Below the pieces are notes generated by a model. That model ran no database searches and was not told where the DNA came from. It was given only the letters and a program-made list of their open reading frames with translations. The position numbers and the translations under genes are program-made. This document shows, one piece after another, positions 8,557 to 18,199 of a stretch of DNA of 61,269 nt (its first letter is position 1; each line of letters opens with the position of its first letter). Source of the stretch: Clostridium luticellarii (GTDB lineage Bacteria > Bacillota > Clostridia > Clostridiales > Clostridiaceae); the NCBI RefSeq assembly GCF_002995845.1, contig NZ_PVXP01000016.1, positions 1 through 61,269 of the forward strand, written 5' to 3'.

Positions 8557-8892
8557 ATGGAGGTCACTGTGAATTTTTATACTGTTCTAGATGAAGAACC
8601 CGGGGAATTGAAAAAATTTCATAGTAAAGTAAAATCAGATAACCCCATATATTTAAACCTTCAGGCAGGGGATATTATAATATCCGAGCAGGATAATTTA
8701 GAATATGTGGTAGTTAAAATCATAAAGAACCTTTATAAGAAAGAATTGGATGTATATATAACTGGTGTAAAAAGTAAAGAGGAAATAATGGATGAAATAG
8801 AAAACTTGGCTAACAAGACTATAAAATCTGTGTTGGAATCCATTAAAGATACATTGGATCTGGATGATAAAAAGGATTTTAGTAAAGATTAA
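8557..8892 (+). CDS. Hypothetical protein, 111 aa
   Basis: Not recognised. Soluble, acidic and beta-rich N-terminal half (VTVNFYTVLDEEPGELKKFH), with a helical, charged C-terminus ending in DLDDKKDFSKD. It has no membrane segment or cysteine motif. It begins 70 nt after the YibE/F gene, and a good terminator follows, so it is probably the last gene of that transcript. Codon usage matches its neighbours. Confidence 0.7.
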   Translation: MEVTVNFYTVLDEEPGELKKFHSKVKSDNPIYLNLQAGDIIISEQDNLEYVVVKIIKNLYKKELDVYITGVKSKEEIMDEIENLANKTIKSVLESIKDTLDLDDKKDFSKD

Positions 8893-8898
8893 ATTTGA

Positions 8899-8944
8899 GA
8901 GCACTATTGAATTCATTAATTTCATGATTTCAATAGTGCTTTTA
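8899..8944 (+). terminator. Intrinsic terminator
   Basis: Stem AGCACTATTGAA / TTCAATAGTGCT is followed by TTTTA, just downstream of the 111-aa gene and upstream of the PglX-like gene. Confidence 0.8.
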
Positions 8945-8978
8945 CATGTTGGAAAATTGAAGTGCAGAGGTATGATAG

Positions 8979-11900
8979 ATGAAAAAGAGTGTATTTAAAA
9001 GCTTTGCCTGTGAAAGTAGAAGGGAACTTATTGAAAAGGTCAGGATTCAGGCTCGGCGGCAGGGTGTTTCAGAAGATAACAAGTTTATTGAGAACATGGC
9101 ATATGACTGGTTTAATAGATTTGTTTTATTGAGGTTTATGGAGGTGAATAACTATTTGCCTGAAGAAGCAGAACCTATGTCATCTTATTTATCTGGAAAT
9201 GTTAAATCAGGATTTACAAGAAATGCTTTTAAAGCTGGATTCCCTATAGATGATCAAAAAATATATGATATGGAAGAATCAAAGAATGACGTAGAGAGAC
9301 TATTTAAATATATGATAATAGCCCTGTGGGACAATTTAAATGAGACATTTCCATGTATCTTTAAAAAACTGGGATATAGTGATAAATTGTTGTTTCCTGA
9401 AAGAATTTTAGATGAAGGAGCTTTTATATCAAAGCTGACAAGTGAAGATATCATACCTGAAAGCTGCTGGAGGAATGTGACAATTGTAGGATGGCTCTAT
9501 GAATACTATATGTGTGAAGAGAAAAACAGGATGACAAAGTCAAAAAAAAAGTATACCAAGGAAGAAATACCATTTGTCACACAGCTGTTTACTCCGGACT
9601 GGATAGTAAAATACATGGTGGAGAATTCTTTGGGCAGATACTGGGTGGAGGCACATCCGGAGCACAGCGATTTAAAAGTGAATTGGAAATTTTATATTGA
9701 GAATTCCCGGGATGAATCCTATGAAAAATTGCAGTACCATATAAATAAGGGACTAAAGGTTGAAGATATTAAATGTTTTGATCCGGCCTGCGGATCAGGT
9801 CATATACTCATATATATGTTTGATGTATTGTATCAGATATATGAAAGGTGCGGATATAGAGAAAGTGAAATACCGGAATTGATTGTGAAAAATAATCTCT
9901 ATGGAATGGATATAGATGACAGGGCATATCAATTGACCTGCTTTGCACTGGCCATGCAGGGTATGAAACATGATAGAGATTTTCTCAGAAAAATGAATAG
10001 GGGCTGGAGGGAAACTGCAGAATTTAACATAGCAGCTATAGAAGAGAGTAATGGTCTTAGTCATAAAGATATAGCCTACATAGCAGGGGAGAATTCAGGT
10101 GAAAATTATAACAGAACAAAGGAATTCATAGAAGGATTTACAGATGCCAAAATATACGGTTCACTGATACAATTACAGGATTTTCATGAAAATTTTTTTG
10201 TGGACAGATTGAAGCACATAATCCTGGATAAGGCAGAGAATCCTGTTGAAGAGCAAATGAAAAAAAAAGTTGTCAGGCTGCTGCCGCAGCTTATAAAACA
10301 AGCTCATATAATGGGAGAAACTTATGATGTATTGGTGACAAATCCACCTTATATGGGAGGCAGATATTTTATTCCTCAGCTGAGGAAATATATTTCCCGA
10401 AATTATTCAAAGGCAAAAGCAGATATGTTTTCTGCATTTATGCTGTATGGTTTTTCGAAAGTCAAATGCAATGGGCATCTTGGATTTATGGTACCTTTTG
10501 TGTGGATGTTCATACAGTCCTATGAGGAACTGAGAAAAATTATAATTGATACAAAAAATATAAGCAGCTTAATTCAGCTTGAGTATTCCGGATTTGAAGA
10601 GGCAACAGTGCCTGTTTGTACATTTACCTTGAGAAATTATAATGTGGATATGCCAGGTGAATATATTAAATTGTCAGATTTTAAAGGAGCAAAAAATCAG
10701 CCGGAAAAGACCAGAGAGGCAATAGACAATTCACACTTGGATTACGTATTTACTGTAAATCAAAAAAAAATGAAGAGGATACCAGGAAATAGATTTGGAT
10801 ACTGGCTTACAGACAGGGAGATTTACATATTAAATAGAGCAAAAGTAATGGCTGATGTCGCATATCCCTGTACAGGCATGCAGACAGGCAACAATGATGA
10901 ATATGTAAGGCAGTGGTTTGAGGTGGATTACAATAGTATAGATTTTTATGGAGAAAATAAAATTGATAAATACTGGATTCCATATCAGATGGGCGGACAG
11001 GCAAAAAAATGGTATGGAAATATATCCGAGATAATCTATTGGAAAGACAATGGGCAGAAGGTAAGGAAGGAAAAAGGCTCCGTAATAAGAAATGAAAAAT
11101 TTTTTTCTCATAAAGGTATAAGCTGGAAGAGAATAACTTCTGGAAAAAATACCATAAGAGTGCTGAATGAGGGTTTCATTTTTGACCAATCTGCGGATTC
11201 AATATTTGTAAAAGATGAAGCAGATTACAATTATATATTGAGCTTTTTTAATACCAAGATAATGGCGAGTATATTCGAGTTCATTTCCCCTACATTGAAT
11301 CTCACTGCAGGTACTGTTAAACAGATACCTGTATATATGGAGCAGGATCCGTACATAAGAAAAAAAATTGATCTGCTCTGCAGGGAATGTATAGCCATAT
11401 CCAAAAATGACTGGGATTCTTTTGAAATATCCTGGGATTTTAAAGTACATCCTCTCCTCACTTACAAGGGAAACTCAAATACCATAGAAGAAGCCTATTG
11501 CAAATGGAAGAATTTTTCTGAAAGACAATTTTATAGGATGAAGCGTATTGAAGAGGAGTTAAATGAATTATTTATAAAAATTTATGGCTTTGAACATGAA
11601 ATAACTGCAGAGGTGGAGGAAAAAGACATTACCATAGAGAGAGCTGATAGTGAGAGGGATATAAAATCTTTTATATCCTATGCAGTAGGATGTATGTTTG
11701 GCAGGTATTCTCTGGATACGGAAGGAATTGCATATGCAGGAGGCAGTTTCAATTCATGGTTTACAATTAACAATTCACAATCTGGAGATAAAATATGGAA
11801 GGTAAGAAAGGTGGATAAAGATGATGAGAGAAATGTTATATCTGATTTGTGGACAGATGCTTCCTTTGTTCCGGACGAGGACAACATAATTCCAGTATTG

Positions 11901-12425
11901 TATGAGGATTATTTCGAAAATGACATAGTATCCAGGTTTGTAGAATTTGTTGGAATAGCTTTTGGAAAAAAGAATTTATCTCGAAATATTGCCTTCATAG
12001 CGCGGATTCTCAAAAAAAAGAAAAATGAAAGCGACAGGGATACTTTGAGAAGGTATTTTATAAATGATTTTTTTAAAGATCACCTCCAAAGGTATAAAAA
12101 AAAGCCCATATACTGGCTGTTTACTTCAGGCAAATACAAGGTCTTTAACTGTTTGAGCTATGTACATAGATTTGATAAGAATGTATTATCCAAAATTAGA
12201 ACTGATTATGTATGTGGACTTCAAAGCAAATTGTATAAAAAAAAGAATGCCCTGTGTCTTGAAAAAGGTGACACAGCCAAAAAACTTTCAATTCTTCATA
12301 AGCAGTTAGATGAATTGAAAGAATATGATAAAAAGCTGCATCATATGGAAAAAATGCAAGTAAAAATTCATCTTGACAGTGGAATTAGAGCCAACTATGA
12401 AAAATTCAAGTTGATTTTGAAATGA
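8979..12425 (+). CDS. pglX: PglX-type adenine-specific DNA methyltransferase (BREX-1 family), solitary
   Basis: Large (1148 aa) N6-adenine methyltransferase of the PglX family, the modification enzyme of BREX phage-defence systems. Visible motifs are SAM-binding motif I DPACGSGHI at residue 268 and catalytic motif IV NPPYMGG at 455. The long C-terminal half would hold target recognition. It is full length and has no stops. Upstream is a terminator and a small hypothetical gene; downstream is aspA. No brxA, brxB, brxC/pglY, pglZ or brxL gene is in the window. It may therefore be an orphan methylase, a type IIG-like restriction-modification protein or a remnant of a BREX locus. Base composition is not clearly foreign. 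Confidence 0.9.
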   Translation: MKKSVFKSFACESRRELIEKVRIQARRQGVSEDNKFIENMAYDWFNRFVLLRFMEVNNYLPEEAEPMSSYLSGNVKSGFTRNAFKAGFPIDDQKIYDMEESKNDVERLFKYMIIALWDNLNETFPCIFKKLGYSDKLLFPERILDEGAFISKLTSEDIIPESCWRNVTIVGWLYEYYMCEEKNRMTKSKKKYTKEEIPFVTQLFTPDWIVKYMVENSLGRYWVEAHPEHSDLKVNWKFYIENSRDESYEKLQYHINKGLKVEDIKCFDPACGSGHILIYMFDVLYQIYERCGYRESEIPELIVKNNLYGMDIDDRAYQLTCFALAMQGMKHDRDFLRKMNRGWRETAEFNIAAIEESNGLSHKDIAYIAGENSGENYNRTKEFIEGFTDAKIYGSLIQLQDFHENFFVDRLKHIILDKAENPVEEQMKKKVVRLLPQLIKQAHIMGETYDVLVTNPPYMGGRYFIPQLRKYISRNYSKAKADMFSAFMLYGFSKVKCNGHLGFMVPFVWMFIQSYEELRKIIIDTKNISSLIQLEYSGFEEATVPVCTFTLRNYNVDMPGEYIKLSDFKGAKNQPEKTREAIDNSHLDYVFTVNQKKMKRIPGNRFGYWLTDREIYILNRAKVMADVAYPCTGMQTGNNDEYVRQWFEVDYNSIDFYGENKIDKYWIPYQMGGQAKKWYGNISEIIYWKDNGQKVRKEKGSVIRNEKFFSHKGISWKRITSGKNTIRVLNEGFIFDQSADSIFVKDEADYNYILSFFNTKIMASIFEFISPTLNLTAGTVKQIPVYMEQDPYIRKKIDLLCRECIAISKNDWDSFEISWDFKVHPLLTYKGNSNTIEEAYCKWKNFSERQFYRMKRIEEELNELFIKIYGFEHEITAEVEEKDITIERADSERDIKSFISYAVGCMFGRYSLDTEGIAYAGGSFNSWFTINNSQSGDKIWKVRKVDKDDERNVISDLWTDASFVPDEDNIIPVLYEDYFENDIVSRFVEFVGIAFGKKNLSRNIAFIARILKKKKNESDRDTLRRYFINDFFKDHLQRYKKKPIYWLFTSGKYKVFNCLSYVHRFDKNVLSKIRTDYVCGLQSKLYKKKNALCLEKGDTAKKLSILHKQLDELKEYDKKLHHMEKMQVKIHLDSGIRANYEKFKLILK

Positions 12426-12458
12426 AATTATGTACTGCAAAATAAAGGGGGTAAGAAT

Positions 12459-13856
12459 GTGGAAGACAGACTTGAGAAAGATTTGCTGGGAGAGAAAAAA
12501 ATTCAGAATTCGGCTTATTTTGGTATCAATACTCAGAGGGCCATGGAAAATTTTAACCTGGGGGGCAAAATAGTGAATTTGAATCTGATTAGAGAAATTG
12601 CCCTGATAAAAAAGGCGGCCGCAATAGTAAATAGGGATTTAAAAGAAATGACGGCTGATAAGGCTGATGCCATAATAAGAGCCAGTGAAGAGGTTATAGA
12701 GGGCAGATTTGATGATCAATTTAGTTTGAGCGCATTTCAGGGGGGAGCAGGTACTTCTACAAATATGAATGTAAATGAGGTCATAGCTAATAGAGCCATA
12801 GAAATACTTGGCGGTAAAAAGGGCCAGTACACCCTGGTACATCCACTAAATGATGTGAACATGTCACAATCAACCAATGATGTGTATCCCACGGCGCTCA
12901 GGATTGCAGCCATACGGCAGATAAGAAAATTGAGCAATTGCCTGGCGGATTTACAGGAAGAACTGCAGATAAAGGAAAATGAATTTTCCAATATGATAAA
13001 ACTGGGCAGAACACAGCTTATGGATGCACTTCCAATGATGGCAGGCCAGGGATTTGGCGCTTATGCCAAGGCAATAGCCAGGGACAGATGGAGAATTTAC
13101 AAGGTAGAAGAAAGGCTGAGGGAAATGAATATAGGAGGTACTGCCATAGGCACAGGCCTAAACGCTCGGAATAAATTCATATATGAAATGACGGATGTAC
13201 TTCAGAATTTGACAGGACTTGGACTTGCCAGATCTGATTATCCCATGGATATAACTCAAAATTGTGATGTATTCGTAGAAGTGTCCGGACTTTTGAAAGC
13301 CCTGGCTGTAAATCTGATGAAGATTTCCAATGATTTGAGATTGCTGAATTCAGGACCCAGAGGGGGAATTGGAGAGGTAATACTTCCCGAGGTACAGGCA
13401 GGATCTACTATTATGCCGGGCAAAGTAAATCCAGTTATAGCGGAAATGGTGGGTCAGGTCAGCATGAGAGTCATATCAAATGATACTGCTATCACCCTGG
13501 CCAGCGGCTCGGGGCAGCTGGAGCTGAATGCTTTTACTCCGCTTATTGCAGAGTGTCTGCTTGAATCTCTTGAACTGCTGGAAAGATCAGTTACCATATT
13601 TAAGGGAAAATGCATTAAAAATATTAAAATAAATGAAGAAAAGTGCAGGGATAACCTGGAATCATCTACGGCGCTGGTAACAGCTCTTGTGCACTATATA
13701 GGATATGACAGGGCTGCACAGCTGGCAAAAAAGGCATTGAGAGAAAACAAGACAATAAGAAAAGTGCTCCTGGAAGAAAAGGTGCTGACAGAAGAAAAAA
13801 TAGATGAGATAATGAATCCATATCAGCTTACAAAACCAGGGATACCTGGCAGATAA
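12459..13856 (+). CDS. aspA: Aspartate ammonia-lyase
   Basis: Cytoplasmic lyase converting L-aspartate to fumarate and ammonia; homotetramer of the fumarase/aspartase superfamily. GTG start after AAAGGGGGTAAG. Superfamily signatures are present: the substrate-binding region with SQSTNDVYPTALR, and the flexible active-site loop GSTIMPGKVNP around residue 318. At 465 residues the length is standard. It lies 18 nt upstream of hydF. This pairing recurs in anaerobes with [FeFe] hydrogenase, where ammonia or fumarate metabolism has been suggested to be linked to H-cluster maturation. Confidence 0.96.
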   Translation: MEDRLEKDLLGEKKIQNSAYFGINTQRAMENFNLGGKIVNLNLIREIALIKKAAAIVNRDLKEMTADKADAIIRASEEVIEGRFDDQFSLSAFQGGAGTSTNMNVNEVIANRAIEILGGKKGQYTLVHPLNDVNMSQSTNDVYPTALRIAAIRQIRKLSNCLADLQEELQIKENEFSNMIKLGRTQLMDALPMMAGQGFGAYAKAIARDRWRIYKVEERLREMNIGGTAIGTGLNARNKFIYEMTDVLQNLTGLGLARSDYPMDITQNCDVFVEVSGLLKALAVNLMKISNDLRLLNSGPRGGIGEVILPEVQAGSTIMPGKVNPVIAEMVGQVSMRVISNDTAITLASGSGQLELNAFTPLIAECLLESLELLERSVTIFKGKCIKNIKINEEKCRDNLESSTALVTALVHYIGYDRAAQLAKKALRENKTIRKVLLEEKVLTEEKIDEIMNPYQLTKPGIPGR

Positions 13857-13874
13857 ATATTTGGAGGTGTAATT

Positions 13875-15113
13875 ATGGGCTTAAATGAAACTCCCCGATC
13901 TGTAAGAGTACATATAGCCCTGTTCGGAAAAAGAAATGCAGGGAAATCAAGTATTATAAATGCAATAACCGGGCAGGATATAGCCATAGTATCAGATGTA
14001 AGGGGGACTACTACAGATCCAGTTTATAAATCAATGGAGATTTTACCTATAGGACCCTGTGTGATAATAGATACGGCAGGACTTGATGATGAAGGTAAAT
14101 TGGGGCATTTGAGAAAGAAGAAGACCATGGAGGTGCTGAATAAAACTGACATCTCCCTGGTGGTGATAGATTCTGTCCTTGGAATTACCGATTATGACAG
14201 ATATATAATAAATGAGATAAAAGACAAGGACATGCCGTTTATAGTGGTACTGAACAAAATAGATATTCTAAAAAAAGATAATGATTATATCAAAAATGTA
14301 AAAAAAGAATTTAATGCCCCGGTAATATCGGTATCGGCTGCCTCGGGGGAAGGAATTAAAAAGTTGAGAAATGAAATAGCAGGTATACTGCCCCAGGATG
14401 AAGATAAATTTAAAATAGTAGGAGATTTGATAAGACCCGGGGATTTTGTGGTGCTTGTCATTCCAATTGACAAGGCAGCACCTAAGGGAAGGCTTATACT
14501 TCCACAGCAGCAGACCATAAGGGATATTTTAGAAAGCGATGCCATGGCGGTGGTGACAAAAGAATATGAGCTCAGAGAAACTTTGGAAAATATGGGTAAA
14601 AAACCTAAATTGGTGATTACGGATTCTCAGGTATTTCTAAAAGTTTCAGCAGATACCCCCAAAGATATTTTAATGACATCTTTTTCTATATTGTTTGCAA
14701 GATACAAGGGAGATCTGGTGGAACTCATAAAGGGAGTAAAAGCTGTAAAAAAATTAAAAGATGGTGATAAGGTATTGATTGCAGAAGGATGTACCCATCA
14801 CAGACAGTCTGATGATATAGGAAAAGTGAAAATACCCAGGTGGATAAGGCAGATCACGGGGAAAAAGATAAATTTTGAGTTTTCTTCAGGCGTTTCTTTT
14901 ACAGATGATATAAAAAAATATGCACTCATAGTTCACTGCGGCGGGTGTATGCTGAATAGGTCTGCCATGATTTACAGAATCAATACTGCAAAACAATTCA
15001 ATGTACCTATAGTCAACTATGGCATTTTGATTGCATACGTTCAGGGAATATTGGACAGAGCTTTAAAACCATTCCCGCTGGCCAAGATGGCATGGGACAG
15101 CACTGAAAATTAA
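13875..15113 (+). CDS. hydF: [FeFe] hydrogenase H-cluster maturation GTPase HydF
   Basis: Scaffold GTPase on which the [FeFe]-hydrogenase di-iron subcluster is assembled with HydE and HydG before transfer to the apo-hydrogenase. The N-terminal GTPase domain has the P-loop GKRNAGKSS (residues 18-26) and NKID. The C-terminal domain carries the cluster ligands in GCTHHRQ and HCGGC, the pattern expected for the HydF [4Fe-4S] site. 412 aa is full length. Start after TTGGAGGTG. hydE and hydG are not in the window. Confidence 0.96.
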   Translation: MGLNETPRSVRVHIALFGKRNAGKSSIINAITGQDIAIVSDVRGTTTDPVYKSMEILPIGPCVIIDTAGLDDEGKLGHLRKKKTMEVLNKTDISLVVIDSVLGITDYDRYIINEIKDKDMPFIVVLNKIDILKKDNDYIKNVKKEFNAPVISVSAASGEGIKKLRNEIAGILPQDEDKFKIVGDLIRPGDFVVLVIPIDKAAPKGRLILPQQQTIRDILESDAMAVVTKEYELRETLENMGKKPKLVITDSQVFLKVSADTPKDILMTSFSILFARYKGDLVELIKGVKAVKKLKDGDKVLIAEGCTHHRQSDDIGKVKIPRWIRQITGKKINFEFSSGVSFTDDIKKYALIVHCGGCMLNRSAMIYRINTAKQFNVPIVNYGILIAYVQGILDRALKPFPLAKMAWDSTEN

Positions 15114-15495
15114 TCCTTTTAAATCAGATGTAGAAATTATTAAAAAATTCTATATAAATACTTTTGAATATTATTGAATAGAGAAAGCATAATTAATATC
15201 ATTTTAATGAATTAACTATGCTTTTTTTATTGAAAGGAAAAAGATGAACTATTATAAAAACTTTTATTTTCTTTGCATAATAATTTGAAATATGAATAAA
15301 TACTGCAATTTAATTCATTAAACGTATACAATAATTAATAAATTATAAATATTAAAACGTTTTAGTGGAGAAATATCAAAAAAATGATAAAAAAAATATT
15401 AAAATGTTATTGAACTGAATAAAAAATGGTGGTATTATTATAAAAACATTCATATTAAATTTGTGTTTTAGTATAATTTTGGGAGGATGACTAGA
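15114..15495. other. Leader region of the peptide transporter operon (about 380 bp, no gene)
   Basis: Very AT-rich. It contains the hydF terminator at 15184-15228, then about 250 bp without an ORF, ending in the GGGAGG site of the binding-protein gene. The operon promoter must be here, but I cannot single out one -35/-10 pair. No ANTAR-type hairpin or known riboswitch was recognised. Confidence 0.5.
15184..15228 (+). terminator. Terminator of the aspA-hydF transcript
   Basis: Stem AAAGCATA..TTAAT / AATTAA..TATGCTTT is followed by seven T residues. Confidence 0.8.
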
Positions 15496-17115
15496 ATGAG
15501 AAGTAATAAGGGAATTAAAAGTAAAATAATAATTTCATTGGTATGTATTCTTGCACTTATTTTACCTGCCTGTGGAAGTTCAGGGGGAAGTTCAGGAGGA
15601 GAAAAGAAAATTATCAATATAGGAATGATGAATGCACCAAGCGGTTTCAACCCTTTGGAGTGGACAGACGTAGCTCAGGAAGTAAGCTGTGGATTATTGT
15701 TTCAGGCCCTGGTAGAACTGGATGATGACATGAAATATAAGCCTATGCTGGCCGATTCTATTACAACTGATGACAACAAGACATTTACAATCAAGCTCAA
15801 TTCAAAGGCAAAGTGGAGTGATGGAAAGCCTGTAACTGTAGATGATGAAATATATACTATTGGACTTATATCAAATCCTAAAGTACCATCTACCGTGGCA
15901 TCAAATTTTAATATAGTTGAAGGCCTGGATGAAAAAGGTAAAAATTCTGCTGGAACTACGGGTATATCCGGTGTGAAAAAGGTTGATGATCACACCATGA
16001 CAATCACAACAAAGGAACCTATGGAACTGACATTATTTGAAGATACATTGGGAACCAAGCTTAAGGCTCTTCCTAAACATATACTTCAGAGCACCGCACC
16101 AGAGAAAATCTATCAGAGTTCTTTCATTCAGAAGCCTACAGTAAGTGACGGACCTTTTAAACTTGAAAAGTATGTAAAAGATCAATATGTACAGTTCACA
16201 GCCAACAAAGATTATTTCAAAGGCACACCTAAATTGGATGGATTGATCTTCAAAATAATGCCGGGAGCTAATATAACTGCCCAGCTGCAGAGTGGAGAAA
16301 TTGACATGAATGACCCTCAGTTAGGACAGATACCTTTTGAAGATTACAGCAAAGTAAAGGGTATGAGCAATTTGACTACGGATTCCAAGGGAGTTCAGAG
16401 CACTATTCAGACTTTGATGATAAATACACAGACTATAACTGATCCAAAGGTTAGAAAAGCTATTTCCTATGCTATAGACAGAAATATGATAATAAACAGT
16501 TTGTTAAAGGGCGAAGGACAAATAATTGAACAGCCATATTTGAAGGAAAGTAAATTTTTAAATAAAGATTTAAAGCCTACTGAACATGATCCTGAAAAAG
16601 CCAAAGCACTTTTGAAGGAAGCAGGATGGGATCCAAATAAGGCAATAAACTTTGATATACCTACAGGCAACAAAGTTCGTGAGCAGGTGGCAGATATTAT
16701 AACCCAGAATTTGAAGAGTGTAGGGTTAAAGGTTAATCCTCAAAAATATGATTTTGTTACGAGCCTTGCTACAGCTAAAAAACATAATTTTGATATATAT
16801 CTGGTAGGTATACCTGTTTATCCTATGAACCCTGATGTATCATCTATATTAAAAACTGGACAGGGACTTAATTTGTCACAGTACAGCAATCCGGAAATGG
16901 ACAGCTTGCTTGCAAGCGGCTTGCATCAGACTGATCCAGCTCAGGTAAAAGCAACTTATGATAAGGTACAGGAAATATTTGCACAGGATTTACCTTGTCC
17001 ATCAGTGTATGTTCAGAACCAGCTGAGAGCTGTAAACAAGAGAGTGACTTATGGAAAACCCAAAAATTACGGTATGTTCATTGATGTATATAAATGGGAT
17101 GTACAGAGTAAATAA
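15496..17115 (+). CDS. Oligopeptide/dipeptide ABC transporter substrate-binding lipoprotein
   Basis: SBP_bac_5 family binding protein delivering peptides or related solutes to the ABC transporter encoded by the next four genes. The ATG at 15496 is preferred: it is 10 nt after GGGAGG, while the upstream ATG at 15487 abuts it. A signal peptide ends in a lipobox (LILPACGSS). Family blocks include NPLEWTD near the mature N-terminus, KWSDGKPVTVDDEIYT, RKAISYAIDR and the C-terminal LPCPSVYVQNQLRAV. At about 539 residues the length is normal. The three downstream amidohydrolases suggest that the cargo is an amide or acyl-amino acid, but the substrate is not deducible. Confidence 0.92.
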   Translation: MRSNKGIKSKIIISLVCILALILPACGSSGGSSGGEKKIINIGMMNAPSGFNPLEWTDVAQEVSCGLLFQALVELDDDMKYKPMLADSITTDDNKTFTIKLNSKAKWSDGKPVTVDDEIYTIGLISNPKVPSTVASNFNIVEGLDEKGKNSAGTTGISGVKKVDDHTMTITTKEPMELTLFEDTLGTKLKALPKHILQSTAPEKIYQSSFIQKPTVSDGPFKLEKYVKDQYVQFTANKDYFKGTPKLDGLIFKIMPGANITAQLQSGEIDMNDPQLGQIPFEDYSKVKGMSNLTTDSKGVQSTIQTLMINTQTITDPKVRKAISYAIDRNMIINSLLKGEGQIIEQPYLKESKFLNKDLKPTEHDPEKAKALLKEAGWDPNKAINFDIPTGNKVREQVADIITQNLKSVGLKVNPQKYDFVTSLATAKKHNFDIYLVGIPVYPMNPDVSSILKTGQGLNLSQYSNPEMDSLLASGLHQTDPAQVKATYDKVQEIFAQDLPCPSVYVQNQLRAVNKRVTYGKPKNYGMFIDVYKWDVQSK

Positions 17116-17129
17116 TATATGATTGAAAT

Positions 17130-17172
17130 CTGCAAAAGGTTATAAGCTGTTAAAACTTATAATCTTTTGCAG
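17130..17172 (+). repeat. Intercistronic hairpin between binding protein and first ATPase
   Basis: A 17-bp stem (one G-U pair) begins CTGCAAAAGG and closes with TCTTTTGCAG, with a 9-nt loop and no long T-tract. Such hairpins often stabilise the upstream message or lower read-through, giving more binding protein than transporter. Confidence 0.65.
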
Positions 17173-17200
17173 TATAAAATTTATAGAAAGGATGATAAAT

Positions 17201-18196
17201 ATGAGTTGTTTGCTTTCGGTAAAACACCTACAGACGGCATTTAGGTCAAACAAAAAGGAAGTTGTATCTGTAGAAGATGTGAGTTTTGATATAAATCGGG
17301 GAGAAACAGTGGGAATAGTTGGAGAATCAGGGTGTGGAAAGAGTGTAACTTCTCTATCTATAATGAGGCTTTTAGGCAAAAGGGGATATATAAAAAACGG
17401 CAAGATAGAATTTGACAATGTGGATCTTGTAAATTTGGGAGATAAAGAAATGAGAGATATCAGAGGAAATAAAATATCCATGATATTTCAGGAACCAATG
17501 ACATCTTTGAATCCTATTTTTACCATAGGAGATCAGATAACGGAAGCCATAAAGCTGCACCAGGACATGAATCATAAAGAAGCAGAAGAATATGCAGTGA
17601 AAATGCTGTCTTTGGTAGGTATACCCAGGGCAGACAAGATAATAAATGATTATCCTCATACCCTTTCCGGAGGAATGAGACAGAGGGTTATGATTGCCAT
17701 GGCACTTTGCTGCAAACCTGAACTTTTGATTGCAGACGAACCTACTACTGCACTGGATGTTACCATTCAGGCTCAGATATTGGATTTGATCAAAAAATTG
17801 AGAAAAGAGATGAAAATGTCGGTTATGCTCATTACCCATGATTTGGGGGTTGTAGCAGAAATGGCGGACAAGGTTATTGTAATGTACGCCGGCCAGGTAG
17901 TTGAGGAGGCAGATGTTTTTACACTGTTTGACAATCCAAAACACCCCTATACCAAAGCACTTATAAAATCAATTCCCCAGATTGACGCGAAATCCGATGA
18001 ACGTCTGGCATCCATAAAAGGCATGGTTCCATCCAGTTACCAGGGTATAGCCGGATGTAGATTTCATAATCGCTGCCCTTATGCATCCCAGCGGTGCAAA
18101 ATGGAGGCACCGGTTTTAAGTTCTACTGGAGAAGGCCATAAAGTACGATGCTTTTTAGCTGAAAATGTGGAGGAAGTAAATAAGGAGGCAATATAA
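17201..18196 (+). CDS. Oligopeptide ABC transporter ATPase (OppD/DppD type)
   Basis: ATP-binding subunit. The ATG at 17201 (MSCLLSVKHL) follows GAAAGG; the longer reading frame upstream overlaps the hairpin and is unlikely. Motifs: Walker A GESGCGKS, Q-loop FQEPMTSLNP, signature LSGGMRQR, Walker B LLIADEPTTALD and switch ITHDLG. The C-terminal oligopeptide-transporter extension has the cysteine-containing pattern GCRFHNRCPYA, probably binding an Fe-S cluster in this subfamily. The next ATPase starts 4 nt downstream. Confidence 0.93.
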   Translation: MSCLLSVKHLQTAFRSNKKEVVSVEDVSFDINRGETVGIVGESGCGKSVTSLSIMRLLGKRGYIKNGKIEFDNVDLVNLGDKEMRDIRGNKISMIFQEPMTSLNPIFTIGDQITEAIKLHQDMNHKEAEEYAVKMLSLVGIPRADKIINDYPHTLSGGMRQRVMIAMALCCKPELLIADEPTTALDVTIQAQILDLIKKLRKEMKMSVMLITHDLGVVAEMADKVIVMYAGQVVEEADVFTLFDNPKHPYTKALIKSIPQIDAKSDERLASIKGMVPSSYQGIAGCRFHNRCPYASQRCKMEAPVLSSTGEGHKVRCFLAENVEEVNKEAI

Positions 18197-18199
18197 CTT

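Noticed and set aside
8979..12425. A complete BREX defence system
   Set aside because: Only the PglX-type gene is present; neighbours on both sides are unrelated housekeeping genes.
15240..15495. ANTAR hairpins or another riboswitch in the leader of the peptide transporter operon
   Set aside because: Because the ANTAR regulator follows this operon I looked for six-base A1/G4 loops near a terminator here, but none with a believable stem was found.
17372..17944. 190-codon open frame on the minus strand
   Set aside because: Antisense to the OppD-type ATPase gene, with low-complexity composition; a shadow frame.
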